Assembly (NCBI RefSeq): GCF_000006405.1
Contig: NW_003200690.1
Location: 1 to 64,000 of the forward strand
Length of the DNA: 64,000 bases
Origin: Perkinsus marinus ATCC 50983
Lineage: Eukaryota; Perkinsozoa; Perkinsida; Perkinsidae
Direction of reading: 5' to 3'
The notes under the pieces were generated by a model that did not search any database, was not told the origin of the DNA, and worked only from the letters and a program-made list of their open reading frames with translations. Positions 1 to 11,447 of this stretch are shown here, in pieces. Numbering within the stretch: position 1 is the stretch's first letter; each line of letters begins with the position of its first letter. Made by a program: the position numbers and the translations under genes.

Positions 1-770
1 ATGAGGATGTAGCTTGACCGTGTCTATGTCCTGGATGGGATGAGGCAACGTCATATCTTTGAGGTTTGGGGCTCCCTCATTATCGTCTTCGTCAAGTCCT
101 CGGCAATCCGTCCGCCGGGTGCTTTCATTCTCCATAGTGCTAGAACAATAAATCAATTCTCCATTATACAGCATCTTCTTAGCCCCGATGGTCACAATGC
201 CCCATCTCTCTAGGAACCCCCGGCCAAGCAATAATACTGGTTCGGCACTCTCTGTGCTACTTTTCAGTATAATGAAGGACTCCTTCCCTGACCCAATCTC
301 TCTATTGTCAATTGTATAAAGTTTCAGCTCCCCTTCGACACCTCCTAAAGTGTCAGCTCGACCGCCATCGGCCAAAGTCACCAATAAATTAACAGACTGA
401 AGTCTCAACGATTCAGCAACTTCTATACTCAAAATAAGATAGTTCTGGCCCGCTCCATGGTCCGCGATGGTTTGGACCTGCAACTCTCGGGTCTCCCCAT
501 CTCTCACTTCTGGAAGAAAAAGCTTCGCCGTGAATCTCAACGGCGGCGGGAACTTCCCCGCGGAAAAGAGTGCGCTGCGGTCGACAGCGTAAACAACATG
601 GGAAACAGATGGTAATGATACGACTTGCTCTGCATTGGAGCTAGATTTTTTGTTATGCGAAGACTGATGACGGCAAAATGATGAGTGTTGACGAAGATCT
701 ATGTGTTGATGATGCGAATGAGAAGAAGAAGCAAAAGAAGAATATATAGGAAGCAAGTGTACAGTGCCTT
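1..770 (-). pseudogene. LTR-retrotransposon pol fragment with retropepsin domain (runs off left edge)
   Basis: The minus strand stays open from about 770 to position 1. It reads as a retroviral-type aspartic protease: a flap-like stretch, then the second conserved block VLLLGRGFLERWG (about 200-240), the usual hydrophobic-GR-x-FL signature of LTR retroelement proteases. The first active-site block, near 445-470, reads ADHGAGQ, where the family normally has D-(S/T)-G-A, so the catalytic Thr/Ser is replaced by His. The open frame continues past the left edge, where reverse transcriptase would be expected. A short minus-strand reading frame at 771-977, rich in charged residues, may be the end of the preceding gag. 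Which LTR superfamily it belongs to cannot be told from this piece. Confidence 0.6.
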
Positions 771-1045
771 CTAGTTTTTTCCCCTCAGATCGTACTCTCG
801 ACTTCGGTACTGAGGGTTATTCTCAACAGCTTGTTTACTCCAATCCTCGCCTTTAGAGCGATTCTCGTACCCAAGAAGATAGTAGGTCCTCCCCTTCTTG
901 TCGGTTTGGGCGAGAAGGTCATCGCTCCCAAAATCGTTGTAGATCCTAGCCTCTCTGTAGTTCCATGGTGCCGTCACGAAAAGGCAAAAGCCTCGGCCAG
1001 TGCTCGCAATGGGGAGCGTGAGCGCTTCGCCAAGCGCTTTGGGCT

Positions 1046-2131
1046 CTTCAAACGCTATTAAGATCTATGAGGGAATGGAGTTTATTAAGATTATTGGTAG
1101 GCATACGCCTCAGTGAAACACAGGATCAGTCGTGCACTCAGATACCCCCGGGAAATCGCGCCTCGTCTACGCGCGATATCACAAACCGTAGTGGTCACAT
1201 ACTATGGTTAACCTTTTTTATCCATTTTCGACATTCCCGGAGCGGCATTTATAGTCCGACTCAATGTCGATGCTGAGTTAGTCAAATGCTTTTGATTGTA
1301 GTCTAAAAAATGTCAACGAGTTTTGGTCACTTGCAGAGCGAGTCGAGTTATATAAAGCGAAAATTGACGAGCCCAGTTCCGGCCTGTTCATGCCAGCAAC
1401 CACCGGTCTGTTTTCTGAGCCGCTATATTGGCTGACATTAATGCACTCGACCTCAGTTTTGCAATTGTCGACTCGTTAACTTTCAAGTCGGGTCGTTTCG
1501 ACATGCCTACAAACTATTCCTCCTGAACCAGAAAGAGTTTGAACACAGGAGAAGAACCAATCTGAAGCTCAATGAGACTAATCAGAATATAGAAACCTCT
1601 ACGCAGTTTTAACCTGTGAATGTATCGCACAGTGTTGAAATATATGTCCACTCTACTCAGCTGAGCTCAAGAGTTTCTTCAGATTTTATAAGAGTTTACA
1701 TACGGATCCAAATAGAAGTGCGCAGGAAACAATAATAATTTGATTCCACGCTTTAGAATTTTATGTTGTCCCCAACATATCTTGTTGACCATGTCCATAT
1801 TTCCGCGCACTGGTATCGCACACAGTGCGTGCCACACTGATTAGGGTAACTTCACTCGGACATTCATGCATCCTAAAGCGTGTGTCCCGTAGCCCTGTAG
1901 AGCATTCATGTCCTCAACTCGATAGTTGCTCTGGAATTATGGACGCCTCCATAGTCGATAGCAAAGATTATCGATTATATCCTCAAACATATTAAGAAAA
2001 CAGCACGTGCAAATGCTGACTCAGGTCGAACCTCGTCCCGGAGCGGGATCAAACCTGAGCACATATACGATCAGTTATCGTTTCACTGCCATTGATAATT
2101 TCCATCTTATTCTAATATGTATACATACATA
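1046..2131 (+). repeat. 1.1-kb duplicated block, copy 1 (3' end of gene A family plus flank)
   Basis: The block matches 10017-11087 at high identity by eye over about 1 kb, including long non-coding stretches. It contains the last coding exons of the gene A family: an FIKII exon end, a 45-base GTAGGC...CTCAG intron, and a final exon at 1142-1191 ending VYARYHKP-stop. No recognisable upstream exons are present, so this is a truncated gene copy. The rest of the block is 3' flank and includes a Rep-A element (near 1660-1800) and a tRNA T-arm-like segment near 2045. Confidence 0.75.
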
Positions 2132-2219
2132 CCGTAGTTTTGAACAACAACAACGACTACTACTCAAACTTTGACAAGGGAAGTGCGATTTCACGATCGT
2201 CACAACGGAGGGACTCGAT

Positions 2220-2345
2220 AGTATCGAGTACGATATGATGGTGTATCAAGTCCCTACAGCATCGTATCGTACAGTCTCATTTCGTACAGTCTCGTTCCAT
2301 ACAATCTCACGTGGTAACCACGTACAATGTCATATTGTACAGTGT
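2220..2345. repeat. short degenerate direct repeats (CGTACAGTCTC-like)
   Basis: Variants of a roughly 20-base unit containing CGTACAGTCTC / CATACAATCTC follow each other between 2260 and 2320, with related ACGTACAATGTC segments after them. No coding signal is seen. Confidence 0.4.
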
Positions 2346-2677
2346 CCACGAGTACAGCGCAAATAATTACATTTGTAGGTCATGACATGACCGTCATAAA
2401 TTCATATTTGGTATACTGCAGATCCGTACATCATACTCTCGTGCATAATGTAAACACTACTCTATACATCACCAAGCTCGATCATGTTTTATGTCATACA
2501 ACCACGGCTTCAAACAGCTGGGGAACTCCAGACACGATTTTCACCGACGCGCAAACTATCGTGCCAAAATTTCAACTACTAGCGGGTCGCTGGGAGCGGC
2601 AAGTTGCCGCCGGCAACTGCATGAAATCTAGCTGTATGAAATTAAGCCACATTGTGTGTCATTGTATTGATGGGCCA

Positions 2678-3560
2678 TCAATGATAGCTGCCATCAGATG
2701 GCAACTGTATGAACTGCAACGGTACCAGTAGAAACTGAAGGACAGTGTAACATTCGGAGCGTGCAGCTAGCTCGCAGTCTACAGTACGTGAATCAGTTGA
2801 TCCATGACCAGCAGCAAGACGGCGACAGACATATGTCACATCTCCATCATTTACACAAACATGGCCCCTATCAGTTATCCATTCTTTCAACTGTATTCTA
2901 CGAGGATTATCCTCATTTTCACCATCACTCCAAGATAATGATCTAGCACTTAGATCGCCACACAAAATAACATTTTCTGCCTCCTGAGGCTCATAGTGGA
3001 CAGTGTTCAATAAATCTACATTGATGCGAGCTATCGAGGGCCCCTCGACCAAGGAGAAATTCTCTCGAGGAATGGTATACATTCACCACAACAAAACTCT
3101 TACCAGCTTTCCGACCCCTCACCACCAGCAGCTAAATCTAAATCTTAAAAATCAGCACCTACATCACTCCCCTCATGAGGGCCTCATCCTCATCCAGCAA
3201 TAACTAGGTTATTATAACCTCTCCGAGAGGTTATAATAACCTAGTTATTGCTGGAAATTTTCCGAATTTTCCTCAGAATTTTCATATTCTCATCAACACT
3301 GTGCTGACAACACAGGTAGCCGACTATGTATATATTCTCCCACGCTGGTCAGAAGTCCCCCACCCCGGCCTGCACTATCAGGCCTATCTCGCCGCTCATG
3401 ATGGTAGCCGCCCAGCTTAAGGGAACCACTAGTTATCCCACCACCAAGTTTTGCTTCTTGGATGCATAATACATCACATTGTGATGATCACAAGCCGACT
3501 TCAACAGAAGCTGATGAATCTCTCGTAGACTTGGTCTGGCACCATCAGCATTAAACTAAA
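2678..3560 (-). pseudogene. Non-LTR retrotransposon AP-like endonuclease domain, broken
   Basis: Read on the minus strand from about 3560, a segment ending in LLLKSACD is followed, after an apparent frameshift, by CIQEAKLGGG, the block carrying the catalytic Glu of exonuclease-endonuclease-phosphatase (EEP) domains. GRGGGLLTSVGEYIHS follows, then, after an interruption, ILCGDLSARSLSW (the GDxN/H block) and VCVNDGDVTYVCRR. The order and spacing are those of the apurinic-like endonuclease at the start of LINE ORF2. The frame is split by the foldback at 3190-3245 and by frame changes, and no reverse transcriptase is visible. It is a dead fragment. Confidence 0.65.
3190..3248. repeat. Foldback palindrome inside the LINE fragment
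   Basis: Two arms of about 26 bases, reading AATAACTAGGTTATTATAAC and its reverse complement, meet at CTCTCCGAGAG with almost no loop. The palindrome breaks the endonuclease reading frame. Confidence 0.8.
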
Positions 3561-3599
3561 CCACCTTCAACTCCGCTTCCGCAGCAATATTCTTTATCA

Positions 3600-4880
3600 A
3601 CTATAGCACTGATTATTTTTAGACCACGTAAACGGGGGCCCTTCCTATCCGCAGCCGTATAACGGGGCTGCGCCCTATCTTGTTCATTTCTAATAAATAT
3701 GACATAGACATAATAATAGTAGTAATATTACAAGCGCTCATGGCATTATATCTAGGAGGGGGGGTGCCATTCTCTGGCAAATGATATTGCCTGGCTAAGG
3801 CCATTTCAATTAGCTTCACTGCATACCGCTGATTTGCCACGTGACTGTAAACAATTACTAATCCCAATCGCCCACGTAGAGGAGTCCTCTAAGAGGACTT
3901 CGGAGATGGTCAATCTCAGATGGACTATGGTCAGTGGATAGACCACCTCAATAATAATCAACGACGCTTTTCGAATTCTTGCCACTCCCATCAGACTAAG
4001 CATAGTGACTAGCGAATGATATACCTCAATTTGAGGTTTATCGTTATCTGAAATGACAGTAAGTCACCCTGAACCTAATGTTCAGGCTCTGAGCCCAAAG
4101 CAAGTGACCGTTATTATTAGCCTACTAAATTCTAACCCTAGAGATTGCACAACTAAGGGAACGGCATGAATACTCAAAGCTATGAGCGTTATCACGAAAC
4201 TAGCACAATACTATTGCCACAAATGTACATCCATCTCAAGAACTATGGGGGGGTGGGCCACAATAGAAGCTAGACTGTATTAGTCTAGCTGTCTATTGTG
4301 ATGATACAATCTAGCTAGATTGTATTTATAGCAATAATACAGTGAATACCGTAACAATGTTGAATTGTACGGTACTTCTACAGTTAGGTATACTAATAAT
4401 TGACACAACTCTGAATGGTTTACCTACAATAGGATCCAAATACTGGTACCAACAACCCCTGGGTAGGTTTCCTCTGCACTTATTCCTCGATGATGGCTAG
4501 TTCAAAATTTACATAGACTCTAATTCCGAAGGTTTGTGTCAACTACCGTCTTCTTATCGCACAACAATATCATACAAGAGGCAAATCAACCATAAGAGTG
4601 AACAGATCTCCGTACCCTGCGCTATACTCCACGGTGCACTGACAAACATGTGGAACGCCAAGATGAGCTTGGCTGGTAACAACTTGTCAATGACAAGAAT
4701 GTCCTAGTCTCAACATGTTGGGACCCACACTATACCGACCACTGCTCGGTATAGTGTGGGAGAGCTACATAAGTTGTCGGTCGGTCTAGTGTGGGAGTAC
4801 TATATAAGTTGGTGATTTTACATAATCAAGTGATCCCTGAATTTGTCGAGCCGTTTGTGACTCACAAATAGTGAGCCCAC
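3600..4880. other. No gene recognised; short inverted repeats
   Basis: Reading frames here are short and unrelated to known families. Visible structures are an imperfect inverted repeat at 4262-4325 (AGCTAGACTGTATT-type) and a CCACACTATACCGAC hairpin at 4725-4800 with a tandem partner. I see no tRNA, rRNA or terminal repeat. Confidence 0.4.
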
Positions 4881-4979
4881 TCCCCTCCAAACTTGCATTC
4901 ACCTTCATCAAATCGACCAGTTCGACACTCTCTCTCCATTTATGACAACCACAGTTTCTCTCACGTATTGGAGAGGATC

Positions 4980-7363
4980 CAACTTCTTGGGGTCCACCTT
5001 ACGAGGCATAGTGGCCAACCGTTGGTTGTTGTGATTCTCCGCAAATTCAGAACTCAGCTGCTCAGACATACTAAAGGGGAAAACAGATTATAGCAATACT
5101 TATGCAACAAGGTGATAATTCGATCACTAGCCTTAGCGTTGACACAAAGCTTAAAATAAAAGAGCAAATGGGACAGGCGTCACAACTTCTTCATCCTCGT
5201 CCCCTTAACGGCGGGCTGCTTTATGGAGCCTGCCAATCTCAGCGTTCACCTCAGCAGCTGAACGCTCCTCCGACTGGCCTTCAACACGTTGAACTTGGAA
5301 TTCTTCTCTGAGTACATCACGAGTCAAAATCTGCGAGCGCTGAGCAGCTCAGCCTGAGCTGCAAACCTAGTGGGCCTTACCCCGGAGCTCTCTTCACTAA
5401 CCTTACAACGCTTTAGGTTACCAGCATAATGGGTCTCGATACCACGCTTCGTTCTCAGAGTAGAACTTCGACCAAGCAACAAAACTATAAAAATAAGGAC
5501 CACGCCAACAGGAATCCAGCGTGGATGGCCTGTTGGTGTAAACATAAACCTGTTGTCGACCTACTTGCTAAAGTATCATTTAGCTAGGCTATGGCTATAA
5601 TGCTCATGTGTGTGTACACTCTCTAAGTATGTTTTCTTCCTCATACCTATCCCTTGTGTTGTGATCTGCCTGGTTCTACTGGCAACGTAGCTGATTCTCA
5701 TACCGGTCGTGGTAGCTGCTTGATGGACCTCCCAAAGGATCAGGTTCTCAGCAAGTTGATTAACATTCCGGACATGGGGATAAACCATAGTAGCAGTCTT
5801 ATTATACAAAGGACGCATACCCTCAGTGAATCTCGCCAAGGTCTCTGATGGACTCGTCCGGAATCCAGACTCTGGATGCCTATACAGCGACCCTCTACCA
5901 ACAGAGCACGAAGACGGCTTACATAGCTCCCCATAATCTGTGTTCCCTTGAACACACCGTACGAGACGAGCACGATACCTCACGGCATCGTTAGAAATAC
6001 CATTAAGTCACTTAATTTAAGTGCCAACCAGATACTGTTGGGCCTTGACAAGTCTGGCCACTGAGTCTGCTCCCATGAGTAGACTCTGTACTACAGGGCT
6101 ACAGGGCCTGTAGCTCCAGTAAGTCATACAACTCAGATTTCACAGTACTGGATAGATACCCAAGAACATAACGAAACATCGTCTCACTGTTCAAACCATA
6201 CAACTGACCAGTCAGAGCAAGCTCTCGACAGAAATTGGAGACGCTTCTCGCATCATCTCGACCTTGAAACACCTTATCGCCCGGGATCGGAAGCTCACCG
6301 ATAGCAGTCATGGTCTTGACGTCAGAACGATGATCCTGAGAATCGTTATAAAGTCGATCAAAGGAGACCGTGCTAACAGGGCCAGTCTTAGAACCCACCG
6401 GTAACTCGGCGTGGTAGACTGGTCCTTGAGTCGGTGGCTGCGCTGACCGACCCATCATCCTAACGGATCCACCTTCAGACGAAGCCAACTTCTGCCCAAC
6501 ACCTTCGCAGCGCCAAGCGAGTGGACAAATCGTCAACTGAGTCTATTAGAGTATTAGCTTCAGTAGAGGTCATAAACACCAACAAATCACGCTCAACACC
6601 AAGCTTCTCAGAAAGCAAACGACGAGCCATGCTTGCATCTAAGACAACCTCAGGCGATCTAGACCTCTCACGATGAGAAGTCTCATCCTGGCAGGATGAT
6701 CCTGCCCAGTAGTAGCCAAGCCTGGCTGAGAACCAGAAACCACGTCCGTAGTGTGCACGTTAACATCCTGCTGAAGGGTACCAATGTTGTTGTGATTCGC
6801 CGCGGATTGAGAACTCAGCTGCTCAAAAATGGGACAGGCGTCACAACTTCTACAGGTAGCATGGATACGCAGGCTCATTGGATTCTCGCGATTCTCGAGA
6901 AAATGAACTCCCATCTCATAAACCCCCACTAAATCACCTCGGGGCTTACGAATAACCTCCCTGGGGGAGTTATTCTGTAAACCTCGGAAACCGACCACCC
7001 ATACCGTATCATGCATTGCCTATGATTGGCGTCTCCCCCAGGCATACGTGTTTGTACCGCAGGCAGTGCCTGCTTGTGCCTGCCAGGCACAAGCTCTCTA
7101 GCTGGCGAGCCTAGCCAGCGGTGCGAAATAGTCTGATAATTCTGATATTGTGGAAGTGCTGATCCAGATTGGATTTGCTTTGTAGATTGTGACTTGTTTC
7201 TTTCAACCCGATCCACTGCCCCCTTTGAAAGGGGGCCCTTTCGCAAGTTAGACGCTGAATGACTCAATTTTTGGCTTTCGTCAGCGACTTCACCTCTGAT
7301 CTGATTTGCGTTTGAACACCAGCCACGAGGAACCAACAACCTTGCAATTGCCGAAAGCCACAA
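4980..7363 (-). pseudogene. LTR-retrotransposon gag-like region, frameshifted
   Basis: Several minus-strand frames follow one another. One at 6929-7363 is basic and Ser/Gln-rich. One around 6560-6700 contains EVVLDASMARRLLSEKLG. The next (6099-6536) contains IPGDKVFQGRDDARSVSNF and the following FRYVLGYLSS, which resembles the alpha-helical capsid part of Ty3/gypsy-like Gag. The frame at 5576-5983 has ETLARFTEGMRPLYNK. Passing between them requires frame changes. A Cys-rich CRSCDACPIFEQLSSQ segment near 6800-6850 has a diverged second copy near 5050-5190. Assignment as gag rests on pattern, not on an invariant motif. Confidence 0.45.
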
Positions 7364-7619
7364 ATCACGGAGTCAGTGCGCGGCTTCCGCCAGTGACGCT
7401 GACTGAAGCCATCTTAGCGTATCGTTGACGTCTACAAGAGTATGGATCTTGACTGCCTTGCTTCATAGACTTGATTTGCTACGTTGACTAGCTCTTAGCG
7501 TAATTAGTACTCTGAGTAGGGTATCATGAGTATGACTCAGTAACTATGAGTCATAGTTAATTTATTGCATGTAAACTAGTAGTTGTATGTAATTTATCGT
7601 CAATAACTGCTATTACCTT

Positions 7620-7810
7620 GCGGAGCGAGCGAAGCGAGCCGCAACAACAGGCGCTTTCGCGTTGTGTGTGCTTGCCTGCGTGCAGAACTATTCTGGCTTA
7701 ACTACGAAGCACGGGAGGTTATCTTCTGCAAAATTCATTGATTGGGTCCATGGACGTAGCCTCAGTGAGCTCTCCCTCTTCGTCACGAAAGTATAGTGAT
7801 GTATTAGCAA
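7620..7810 (-). mobile_element. tRNA-derived SINE, internally deleted copy
   Basis: The reverse complement matches the SINE at 9590-9912: GACGAAG...GAGCTCACTGAG...CGTCCATGGAC...CAATCAATGAATTTT, then directly the tail CTTCGTAGTTAAG..., a CACGCA-rich run, CAACGCGAAAG and CTCGCTTCGCTCGCTCCGC. The T-arm/B-box part and the middle of the body are missing, so this copy lacks a complete internal Pol III promoter. Confidence 0.7.
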
Positions 7811-8127
7811 AGAGTTGAAAAGGGTTGCTCGAACTTCGAGCCTCGAAGAGATATGGAAGCTTGGGGTCACCCCAATGGATTCTCAATCCCAAAACTCTCA
7901 ACCGTGGAGAATCGTCGTATCGCTAGTGTTACGCGACGTGGAACACTTCGCACCGCTTGTTAGTAGTAACATCCGCACTGGGTGACTCAACGACACCTGG
8001 GATAGCCATAGGTGATAAGGCTTCTTATCTTATTCATTTCAACCTGAGCCGTTTCATGCAGCGAATAATGGCGGAGCGAGATTCGTGCACACCGTATGCA
8101 GCATACGTGCGCGAACACCGCTGTACC

Positions 8128-8222
8128 GACTCGTAGTTCCACATGAATATATGATTTGGGACACTCCCTCACGTCACGTGAGTCACATGCTGAGTGAGAC
8201 ACTCCCTCACGTCACGTGAGTC
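8128..8222. repeat. Tandem repeat with CACGTCACGTGAGTC core
   Basis: The unit GACACTCCCTCACGTCACGT plus GAGTC occurs twice in a row (around 8158-8182 and 8199-8224), separated by CACATGCTGAGT. The CACGTCACGTG core is itself partly palindromic. No coding potential. Confidence 0.6.
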
Positions 8223-8224
8223 GC

Positions 8225-9027
8225 GTGTGAATGAGAGTCTCACTGCGAGATTCATGCCCACTAACTGCGGTACAGTCCAACCATGCAGCTTTGTAGTCAC
8301 AATGTCGATCAGACCCATCCCCAAGCGCTGCTCAAAATAGCTTTAATAAGTTATTAAACAAGTACTGCTCATGTAAAGCTGTTCCGAAGCCCCGTTCAAA
8401 CATTCACCGTGAACGATTCACGCTTTGCTTGCATACGTGAATGCGGCACGTATTTACCCCTGATTCATTGAACTTTACTCCATAGGAGGAAACACCATAT
8501 GCACTGATGATTCCTAAATGACCTAAAATTAATGCTATACCGAGGGGCACTCAAAATTGGCTCGAGAACATAATCAGCCAGTGTGACGCGTATGAAGTTA
8601 CTGTCACCCCAGCTTCCTGGGAACTCAAGTGATACCGAACTCGAGCCCGGAGGACTACATAGCAGTAGTAGAAAATCCAAGATTGCTCATTAGAGAGCGT
8701 ATGGTAAGGACCACAAAATCAACGGCTTAATGACAGTAATGAATAAAATGAGACGACGAGAATCTGACAGCAGCAGCCGTCTCAGAACGGTCGATGGCGA
8801 CCGCACGTATCGTGACTCTGTCTCATCATGTTTAGCTAAACTCGCTAAATATCTTCACTTATGTGTGAGTTGAGGGAAGTCAAGGACACTATGAGAGGGA
8901 TGGAGAGCCTTAGGATGACATTACCCATATGACGATCTAGACAACCACCTCCAACGGTGATCGTGTATGTCGGTAATCGTGTCTGTCATGACTTCTTACA
9001 GGTGGATAGATATTTAGCCCATCATAA
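8225..9027. other. Intergenic, nothing recognised
   Basis: Short frames only. No recognisable protein, RNA gene or long repeat. It lies directly upstream of gene A and would hold its promoter, but I see no distinctive element. Confidence 0.4.
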
Positions 9028-10151
9028 ATGAACCTGGTGGCCTCCCTGGTGTATGCCTTACTTGGCTTCTCCTGTCTGGCTCGTTCGTTGCCTGAGGACC
9101 ACGCACCACGCTTGCTCGCCGATGTGGATTATCGCCAATACCAAAAGGGGGATGACTTCTCCCTCATGCCAAAAGACTTCGGTGGCTGTAACCTCTTCCT
9201 CTGCTGGGTAGCGGTGATCCGTCATTCTAATGTGAGACTCCACTGGATTGCTTACCACAACTTCTGCCGTTCCGTTAGACTGTCGTTGGCGGGGTCAAGA
9301 TGAATATCCCTGAGGAACACATAGATCGTTCTGTCCAAGCTGCAATCGAAGCCCATAGGTGAGTCATCGTCTTCGTGTTGGTGGAACTGCCATGTTTTAC
9401 AGGCCAACATGGAGCCCGAAAATACCCGGTGGGATCTTCGGGTCGATACTCAAGGTGAGCCTCACAGTGTCATTTAACGCTCAACTATATGGATTCTCAG
9501 GTTGAGCACATGAAAGGGCTCGCACCTTGGAAAGAGATAGAACCCTTTCTTTTAGTGGGCATCTTCAACTATGTGAGTCAACTACTAGGCCTTCGTGACG
9601 AAGGGGCGGAGCTCACTGAGTCCACGTCCATGGACTCAATCAATGAATTTTACAAAGGTCCCCGGTTCGATCCCCGGGTGGGACATTTCTCCATCATTAA
9701 ACTTTTTCGTGCATATCTCTTCGAGCTGTTCGCATAATGGAGCTTTCCGATTTTTCCCAACACCTCCGCATATAGAGGAGTCGTTTGATCTATCTGATAG
9801 CTTCCCACGCTTCGTAGTTAAGCTAGAATAATTCTGCACGCACGCACGCACGCACAACGCGAGAGTGCCTGTTGTTGCGGTATACGCTCCGCTCGCTTCG
9901 CTCGCTCCGCAATGTCCTTTAACATGAACAGAATGTCTGTCGTTTTCTAGATCACTACAAACTACGTGAACTGGGATGTCTTACACGTATCTGTGGGCCG
10001 TGCGGATGCAGACGCTATTGAACGCTATAAGTCATTCGAGTTTATCAAGATTATTGGTAGGCATACACCTCAGTGAAACACAGGATCAGTCGTACACTCA
10101 GATATCCCCTTGAAACCGGTCCTCGTCTACGCGCGCTATCACAAACCGTAG
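9028..10151 (+). CDS. Gene A: putative GNAT-like acetyltransferase, 187 aa, six exons
   Basis: Exons 9028-9231, 9279-9358, 9403-9454, 9501-9572, 9951-10056 and 10102-10151 total 564 bases (188 codons with TAG). All introns are GT...AG, four of them 44-47 bases. The N-terminus MNLVASLVYALLGFSCLARS looks like a signal peptide or membrane anchor. The same exon pattern recurs in gene J (54066-54866): internal exons of 80 and 106 bases are identical in length, and the others differ by 3. Gene J has a recognisable GNAT end (N-x-x-x-I-x-LYEKSRFIKI), and gene A aligns with it as DADAIERYKSFEFIKI. The acetyltransferase call is therefore by paralogy, and gene A itself is divergent. Intron 4 holds a SINE. 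Substrate unknown. Confidence 0.6.
9590..9912 (+). mobile_element. tRNA-derived SINE inside intron 4 of gene A
   Basis: The head is tRNA-like, with an A-box-like GGAGCTCACTGAGTCC and a perfect T-arm CCCCGGTTCGATCCCCGGG (B box GGTTCGATCCC). A roughly 150-base body follows, then CTTCGTAGTTAAGC, a (CGCA)n run, CAACGCGAGAG and CTCCGCTCGCTTCGCTCGCT. Related copies lie at 7620-7810 and 26465-26830, both in the opposite orientation. It sits within a GT...AG intron (9573-9950) in the same direction as the gene. Confidence 0.8.
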
Positions 10152-11087
10152 TGGTAGCATACTATAGTTAACCTTTTTTATCCATTTTCGTCACTCCCGG
10201 AGCGGCATTTATAGTCCGACTCCCTGTCGATGCTGAGTTAGTCAAATGCTTTTGATTTCAATCGAAAAATGTCAACAAGTTCTGGTCGTTTGCAGAGCGA
10301 GTCGAGTTATATAAAGCGAAAATTGACGAGCCCAGTTTCGGCCTGTTCATGCTTGCAACCACTGTTTTTTTCTGAGCCGCTACATGTATGCGCTCGACCT
10401 CAGTTTCACAATTGCCGACTCGTTAATTTTCGATTCGGGTCATTTCGACATGCCTACAAACTATTCCTCCTGAACCAGGAAAAGCTCAAACACAGGAAAA
10501 GAACCAATCTGAAGCTCAATGAGACTAATCAGAATATAGAAACCTCTACGCAGTTTTAACCTGTGAATGTATCGCACAGTGTTGAAATATATGTCCACTC
10601 TACTCAGCTGAGCTCAAGAGTTTCTTCAGATTTTATAAGAGTTTACATACGGATCCAAATAGAAGTGCGCAGGAAACAATAATAATTTGATTCCACGCCT
10701 CAGAATTTTATGTTGTCCCCAACATATCTTGTTGACCATGTGCATATTTCCGCGCCCTGGAATCGCACACAGTGTGTGCCACACTGATTAGGGTAACTTC
10801 ACTCGGACATTCATGCATCCTAAAGCGTGTGTCCCGTAGCCCTGTAGGGCATTTATGTCCTCAACTCAATAATTGCTCTGAAATAACGGAAGCCTTCATA
10901 GCTGATATTAAGAAATTTGCTTCGATCAAATCCTCAAAAACATCAAAAATACAGCACGTGCAATTGCTGACTCAACTCGAACCTTGCCCCGGGGTGGGAT
11001 CAAACCTGAGCACATATACCATCGACCGTCGCTTCAACACTGTTGATAGTCTTTATTGTGCTTTAATATGTTTACACACATGTTGTC
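10017..11087 (+). repeat. 1.1-kb duplicated block, copy 2 (end of gene A plus 3' flank)
   Basis: Partner of 1046-2131. It begins within exon 5 of gene A and continues about 930 bases past the stop codon, ending near a common ATATGT(A/T)TACA(C/T)ACAT. Because the flank is as similar as the exons, the duplication looks recent or homogenised. Confidence 0.75.
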
Positions 11088-11447
11088 GTTTTACCTCAGT
11101 TCGAACCTCTGACGAACTAGCAGGCATTCTCTCAACGAATACGACATAAACATCGTCAACAACAATGACAACAGCCGCTTCGAAAGAGCTAATTTTTTAC
11201 CAAGGAAGAAAATTATGAAAATAGCGACTTTCCGGTGAACAATCTTAGTATATATGTTCCCTTTCCCAGCTGAGCTCAGGAATTTTACATTTAAATTAGA
11301 GTGGAAGGTCTACAGAAACCATCGGGTATTCCCTAAAAATTTCAGATCGTCGTTAATCATGTGCGTATTTACTTTTCTATTCTCGAAAACTTCAATATTT
11401 TACATATTGCCAGAAAATTCTTCCCGATTTAAGATTATGAACACTGC

